A program made the translations under genes and the position numbers. From contig JAAAKB020314365.1 in assembly GCA_010014835.2 (NCBI GenBank), forward strand, positions 1 to 25,239: a DNA stretch of 25,239 nt, written 5' to 3'. The notes under the pieces were generated by a model, which did not search any database, was not told the origin of the DNA, and was given only the letters and a program-made list of their open reading frames with translations. The stretch comes from Apostichopus leukothele. Lineage: Eukaryota; Echinodermata; Holothuroidea; Aspidochirotida; Stichopodidae. Position 1 is the first letter of the stretch, and each line of letters begins with the position of its first letter. This document shows, piece by piece, positions 19,641 through 25,239 of this stretch.

Positions 19641-20533
19641 GATAGTCTCAGTTAGATGTTGCGGTACTTTTACTTACGGTATCTTGCTCTGCCGCCTTTC
19701 ATTTTACAACCTCCTGTGCCATCTGCATCTTTCTTGCTGCCTACGAAATTTGAGCAGCAGCAGCAGGGTGAGATTCATTGGGAATCTTAAACTTAGTCAT
19801 GTTTACAAAAGCAACAAAATTCTCCCTTTTGTTTGGTGCTTGTGAATAGTTTGAAATAGAAACCAAGTGCCATTTTGATAGCAGTACATGTAAATATTTA
19901 GTGCTTAAAGAACCATGTAGTCAAATTTGGTTTACATCTGGGGCTGGTACCTTGATGATGTCTGTGTGTGATCTGGTATTGTAAAGTAATGGTGTTCCTT
20001 TCCCACTCGTTTACTCACTTCACAGGACAATAGTAGAACTAGCACAATCTTCCTAGAGAATCAACCTGTGTTAAAACAAAAGTTATTTTGAACTCAGTCC
20101 ATGTTACTTGCCTACCGAAGTCAACAGGCATGCTTACCTTTTGAAGAAGTGAATCCAAAACATTTACATTGGTATGAGTACATGGATACATAGTGACAGT
20201 TTACTCTAATAAACATTAATATTAGGTAAAGTTAAAATGAATGGAATTAATTTGAAATCGATTTAAAATTGCCAAAATGTATAGTTTGTTAGGGTTTTAA
20301 TGTTCTTCACGGCAAGGCTGTACTTTTGTTAGAAGTATAACTCTCAGAATAAAATGTGATCCAAGACAATGGTAGAGTGGTGATAGTTAGGTGTTTCAAA
20401 TGATTGGACCCAAACACTGTGATAGTCAAAAGACGGATTGATTTAGATTCACTTTATGGGATAATTTCACAGCAATTCTAGTTGAATGTGGCTGATTATC
20501 AGTGGAGAGAGGTCACTCTCAGGTCACAATAAA
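19641..20533 (+). other. Putative 3' UTR of the proline-rich tail gene
   Basis: Noncoding AT-rich sequence following the TAG stop, with AATAAA hexamers at 20208-20213, 20348-20353 and 20528-20533. The extent of the UTR is inferred from these signals. Confidence 0.5.
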
Positions 20534-22540
20534 ATATAACTCATCAGATTGTGCAAGATACTGCAAGTAGTAGAAGTTTGTTTCAATGAGATTTGCTGCA
20601 AAGTGACTCTGTGGTATTAATACAACTGTTTTTGACAGAGTGGAAGTGTTAAGCAGTTACTTTCTACCATGTGTTCGATTCTCACATAAATAGTTCCATA
20701 TTTGCTTTTTTGGAGCTTCAAGTCAATGGTTGCTTTTAAGGCAAGCAGAATTTAATTTTTGAAAACCTTTCTTTTTAGTTCGGGATGTGGTCAAGTAATA
20801 TGCTTTTGGTTTCAGCATGAAATTTTGGTGTACAGGACTACATGGTGTGCAGAAAAAACACATAATTGGTCAGACCTTAATTGATATTGGCGTTATGAAA
20901 TTAAGATTGATTGTATTTTTAAGAACCTAATTGGTAATTCCTGAACCATGTCAGGGTGATATTTCATTGCTCAATTTACCCATAGGTGTACATCCATGCT
21001 CCAGGTTTAAGAATCTGTTTAAGATGTCATTTCCAAGTCAGAAATTACTGCACAATATCTTAAACAGCTCCATACTCTCAATATATGAGACCTTGGGGAT
21101 TTTATCTGACAGAACACTTGACCCCTTTAAGCCATTACAATTGCCATTATAAGTGCTTGGTATTCCAAAAGGACATTCAGTGACAGATATTGTCCAAATA
21201 TTTGCCCAGATATGATGCTGATGGACTCTCATTTGAAGTCTTAACTATTCCTGATGAATGGCTTTTCTGTGTCAGGATTTGACTTTTCCTCTTTAAAGTA
21301 GCTGAGAGGGTTTTCCACACTCCACCATAAATGACTGTGATCTGTCATCAATGTTCAGAAGGTGATACATTTGCAATTTATCAGGTTACCTTGTATGATT
21401 ATTCTGGTACTTGACTTCAGGACAAATTTTCCTCAGTTGCTCTATGATTCCATCTGCAGTATAAACTGTATAAACTATAAACCATATAAAGTATATACAG
21501 TATAAACTTATAAGGCACTACTTTACCTTACCTGTTTAATATAAACCACCTATGTCTGAGTTTTGCAGGGTATATCTATGCAGCATATCGTTTCCTTAAT
21601 CCTCAAGTTGATGTCTATAAAGCCGGTCATATGCACACACATGCAGAGGAAATAATCAAATGAGTGCTATACCTATGTCAAAGACTGTTCCCATTATTTA
21701 TCATCATCAAAGATGCCACTTTTCCAAGTTTCGTCGAAAATACGATGTTGTTTGTCATCTACCAAGTAAACTTTCGATTCTTTTCCCATGTCACAACTCG
21801 TTGCGATTATCAAGACATTCGGAAATCTATCTTTCAAACAAACCGAACCAGCATAAAGACAAATTAAGAGACACAAACATCGCAGAATACATAAGTCTCC
21901 TTTAACCAGTTGTTTGAACCCAATGAGATTCACATGCTATGGTTCTATCATATATAGTTCTCCACTGATCACTACGAAGAAGCAGTGGAATTAAGCTAAA
22001 TTACCAGACCTGCAAAACCTCACACAATCACTGATCATTTAAGCGTACACAACTAACAGTTACCTTGTGCTCTGTATGTACGACGCATATTGTGGAAACT
22101 TGCGCACAGAGCATTGTAGAATTCAAAATGTTTCTAAACTGTCAGAATAAACAGAAATTACGATATCCAAAAAGAAAAAAACAAAAACAAAAATTTCAAT
22201 GAAAAAAAATTGAAATGTGAAGAAAACAAATGCATGAAAAGATAGCGAAGAGAGTCTCAACAATTTATTCTCAACATGTGTCATCTGAAAAAGACATCCA
22301 CCAGGTATAGCCTACTGATATAGACGCTTTGGTCTAGCATAGTAGTGACAGTGCTACTGGTACTACTATTTGTATAACGCTGCCAATGTTTGTTGTTCTG
22401 TAAGCCTAACATTATGGCCTAACGTTATAACGTGAAGCTTAGGCACAAATTTGTATCCAAGCATCATCCAGTTAACCAAAGTTTCTCAAAGGGTAGAGCT
22501 AGGATACCCCTGGCTTAGACGACTTAAGGTCTTAGCCCCC
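20534..22540. other. No recognised gene
   Basis: AT-rich noncoding DNA downstream of the putative 3' UTR. The longest open frames (for example minus 21694-21933) have a reasonable amino acid mix but no similarity I recognise, and plus-strand frames overlap them. Confidence 0.5.
21458..21513 (+). repeat. Minisatellite-like run of gtataaact
   Basis: Five diverged copies of a 9-12 bp motif (agtataaact, gtataaact, ataaacc, atataaagt, agtataaact). Confidence 0.65.
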
Positions 22541-22679
22541 TCCCCAGTACGAAAAAGGTTGTTGCTTACTTCTTGGATGGTGTACGTCAAGTTGACGCCT
22601 CCCCTGCCCAATGTTCAGATTTTGTTCTCCCCAGTACGAAAAAGGTTGTTGCTTACTTCTTGGATGGTGTACGTCAAGT
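22541..22679 (+). repeat. Direct repeat of 52 bp, 87-bp period
   Basis: The 52-bp segment 22541-22592, starting tccccagtacgaaaaagg, is repeated exactly at 22628-22679, separated by 35 bp. The 87-bp period is divisible by three, so any reading frame repeats unchanged. The frame across it contains no family motif, and I do not call a gene. Confidence 0.85.
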
Positions 22680-23568
22680 GCTACTCACCTCGTGGCATTT
22701 CTGATTTATAAATGCAGGGGAGTTGGTCTTATCATTAGTTGGTCTTGGCATGATGGAATAATGCAGTTGTGTAAAAAAATACAAAGTCTAAACAGGGTAC
22801 TTTTTCTTGTTTTTCACTGAAGATTGTGTTTCATTGTTAATCTTGAAACCTTTATGAGATCTGTTTGTTTGGAGCTACTGGTTTAGCATAGGTCACTGAG
22901 CAATGGTCATCGAAGTATGAAAAGTGATTAATAAATAGTGAGAATAGACAACATAATCCATGTACCATTTAAACAAAATAATCAGCAAGTGTTCTCTATT
23001 GTGAGAACAGTTATAAGATTGGGGAAATTATAGGGTTTTTTATTCACCTCTGAGAAGTTCACAAATGCAACAGTTCTTGACATGTTTGCGTAAAATGCAA
23101 ACATTTAGAAGTTTTCGGAGCCTCTGACAATAGTTTGTGAGACATTTGTGAAACAAGAATTACAAAAACAAGGAGATTCTACAACAATTTGGCTTGTAAA
23201 AGCTGCCATATGATAGATAACCCAAGTCATGTTTTGTTTGTTTATTTCTTGGTTGTGTTATTTTTTTTTAATGTGTACTCCCAAAGTTTATACAAGCCAT
23301 TCTATTAGATTGTGTATGATATTTCAAGTACTAATGAGTTTCATATTGACTTCATTCTGCATGACACTGTACATCTTTTGTACATAAAGTTCTTTCATTT
23401 GTCAAATATGTGTTATATTGTTAGAGGTGCATTTAAGTTGTTATTCACGTAAGATTTAAAGATTGATAGGGAATGGCATGTAGCCAAGAATTCTGGGTCA
23501 GAGGGGCACCAACAATATAAGGTGGGACACAATACCCATGTCCTATAAATTATGACATTTTTTGTATT
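22680..23568. other. No recognised gene
   Basis: AT-rich sequence between the 87-bp repeat and the MITE. Nothing beyond scattered homopolymers is seen. Confidence 0.5.
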
Positions 23569-23576
23569 ATGGCGGT

Positions 23577-23902
23577 CAGGGGGGTAGGAGCCGTAGGGCA
23601 CGTGCCTCCCCCCACACTTTTTTTCCAAAATAGCAAATGTGCCCTACTGGCAAATAAAATGTGCCAATTTGATGAAGAACTGTCTTTTGGATATCTTAAG
23701 CCTTTGTTAATTTTAAAATTTTATTTTAATTATTCACGTACATCATACTGTAGCATACTAACACATCATATATATATAAGTGATATGGCCGGTGTGTATC
23801 GGTTTATAGCATAACGAGTGGTAGTTGTGGAATGAGAAAGTGCCCCTCTGATGTTGTACCTCCCCCCCCCCCCACACTTTTTGGAAGCTTCCAACCCCCC
23901 TG
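23577..23902. mobile_element. hAT-like MITE with TIRs and 8-bp target duplication
   Basis: A 326-bp element begins CAGGGGGGTAGGA and ends as the inverted complement CAGGGGGGTTGGA (12 of 13 matching). It is flanked by ATGGCGGT (23569-23576) and ATGGTGGT (23903-23910), 7 of 8 identical. CAGGG-type termini and 8-bp target duplications are hallmarks of hAT transposons. It has no coding capacity for a transposase, so it is nonautonomous. Inside, a cctcccccc...cacacttttt motif occurs near both ends in direct orientation. Confidence 0.75.
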
Positions 23903-23910
23903 ATGGTGGT

Positions 23911-25120
23911 TATATAGTAGAACCAGTATGATGTACTATTTTGTCCATTTCAATATCTCTAAAAATGTCAGGTACACATTGTCAATATGCAAAATGAAGT
24001 CCCCAATCCTGTTTCCTCTTTCTTAGCTCAATTTGATATAAATAAATCGTTAACCCTGATGGAAAAAAAGGTGCCCTTAAAAAAAAATTGCGGTTTGCTC
24101 CTTGCAGTTTAAAGTTTTACTAATGTTTACTAATTTAAGATTGTCATTAAATGCTAGAAGTAGCTTCAACACCTTTTCATCTACTGGGCTCATGCTATAA
24201 ACCTTTGTCGGAATTTGACAGTATGGTTGAAAATAGTTTTGTTCAGTTAAAGAACTAAATGTTATTAACCACTTGTATGCAACTAAAGTGAAATATTAGG
24301 GATGATTATATTCCAATAATATATTAAATTTTCCTCTGCGGAATTTAAGATTATGCTTTGAAATGTTTTGATGGATCATAGGGAGCACATATTTCTGAAA
24401 TTGGTTATAAGATGAGATTATGGTGACACACAGTCTTTGTTTTTTAAAGATTATTGCGCAAAGATAGTCGAATCTGCCATCTTAAAGGGTTCTCATTGCT
24501 CTGCCAATTAATTTGTGTAAATCAATCTGTCATATGATTTAAGTTTTTATATTGTACCAAAGTAATTATATTTAGGTATACGTGGTAGGTTAAGGAGCAT
24601 TTAAAAAAAAGCAACACAACTGAATCTATGTTAAAATGGCAACATCGTGGCCAGATTGTTAGATGATTTGTTAAGTATGCCAGTTTCCGATCAATTTATA
24701 TATTGTAAAGTCATTGATAAAATATGTCAGTACTGTGATAAATAATTTATTTATTCTTTGGGTCTGTTTTCTTAATTGTTTTATTTCTCAGAAATTAGTT
24801 TAATTGAGGTACTGGGTGGCTTGGTAGCTAAGGTAAATGTTTATTTGTTATACCACAACCCCTTATACAAAACCAACTTTAATCTTAACTGAAATTATCA
24901 AGTTTGAACTGAAATCAATTAGAATTATATTACAGACAACCCCGATGGCCCTCCAGTGCACTAACCCTCTTCTCAATGTTAACATTGAGTGTGCAGTTGG
25001 ACTGGTTTGGTACTTGACCAATAACAGCGAGAGTCTCTTAAAGTAGCATATATATACAACAACCGGTCTGGAAGGGGTAACGGAAGGATTGTCATCCTCA
25101 AAACTTCCCTAACCTCGCAT
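23911..25120. other. No recognised gene
   Basis: AT-rich sequence after the MITE with short open frames only; no exon, RNA gene or mobile-element structure was recognised. Confidence 0.5.
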
Positions 25121-25239
25121 CCAATCCCCCCCCACCACCCCCCCCCCCCCCCCCTCCCCCCCCCCCTTCCCCGCTCTTCCTTTTTTTTCTTCCTTCCTTC
25201 TCCTTCCCCTTTTCCCCCCAGCGCTCCTGTATTTCTATC
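25121..25239 (+). repeat. C/T homopolymeric low-complexity tract at the window edge
   Basis: Almost pure C runs followed by ctt/cct-rich sequence up to the last base. No function is seen. Such tracts often mark assembly or read-quality problems. Confidence 0.8.

Noticed and set aside
21694-21933. Minus-strand 79-codon open frame with a protein-like composition
   Set aside because: No recognised family, no convincing splice or promoter context, and two plus-strand frames overlap it; kept as noncoding.
24814-24835. A-box-like sequence ggcttggtagctaagg suggesting a second tRNA-derived element
   Set aside because: No B box is found at the proper distance and no cloverleaf can be formed.

Overview
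This is animal nuclear DNA: long AT-rich introns, GT/AG splice sites, short coding exons, tRNA-derived SINEs, a small DNA-transposon derivative and microsatellites. Nothing prokaryotic or viral was recognised. The exon proteins read like non-vertebrate deuterostome versions of conserved metazoan genes, and the repeat content suggests a marine invertebrate. An echinoderm is my best guess, by inference only.

Three protein-coding loci can be supported. (1) Minus strand, 123-3325: the first three coding exons of SND1 (Tudor-SN), covering the N-terminus and the start of the first staphylococcal-nuclease-like domain. The gene runs off the left edge. (2) Plus strand, from 3613: a four-pass membrane protein of the TMEM216/TMEM80/TMEM17 family (ciliary transition zone family), with coding exons at 3613-3640, 5974-6078 and 7325-7619. 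It needs a small terminal exon, for which there are three frame-compatible candidates (8203, 10471, 10684). The SND1 and TMEM start codons are head to head, 287 bp apart, so they probably share a bidirectional promoter. (3) Plus strand, 12927-19640: the 3' part of a single-pass membrane protein. It has a transmembrane exon, a probable small cytoplasmic exon and a last exon encoding a long proline-rich, SH3-ligand-like tail. It resembles the C-terminal end of an ADAM-type protein, but no ectodomain exon is visible upstream.

Much of the remainder is repeat. A family with AGGTCA motifs and a recurring 'acacgatatctcaag' block occurs at about 690-972 (minus), 6281-7000 (plus), 7797-8060 (plus), 9028-9175 (minus), 9190-9860 (plus) and, degraded, 12100-12480 (minus). 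Several copies carry exact AGGTCA-A-AGGTCA (DR1) nuclear-receptor-type sites. There is also a SINE at about 5510-5812, a tRNA-like sequence at 12607-12677, and a 326-bp hAT-like MITE at 23577-23902 with matching terminal inverted repeats and 8-bp target duplications. From about 20.5 kb to the right end I recognise no gene; the last 120 bases are a C/T homopolymeric tract.

The most informative observations are the head-to-head promoter, the DR1-bearing repeat family including an inverted pair at 9.0-9.9 kb, the intact MITE, the orphan transmembrane/proline-rich tail with an exon-phase problem that could create alternative C-termini, and the choice of terminal exon in the TMEM gene.
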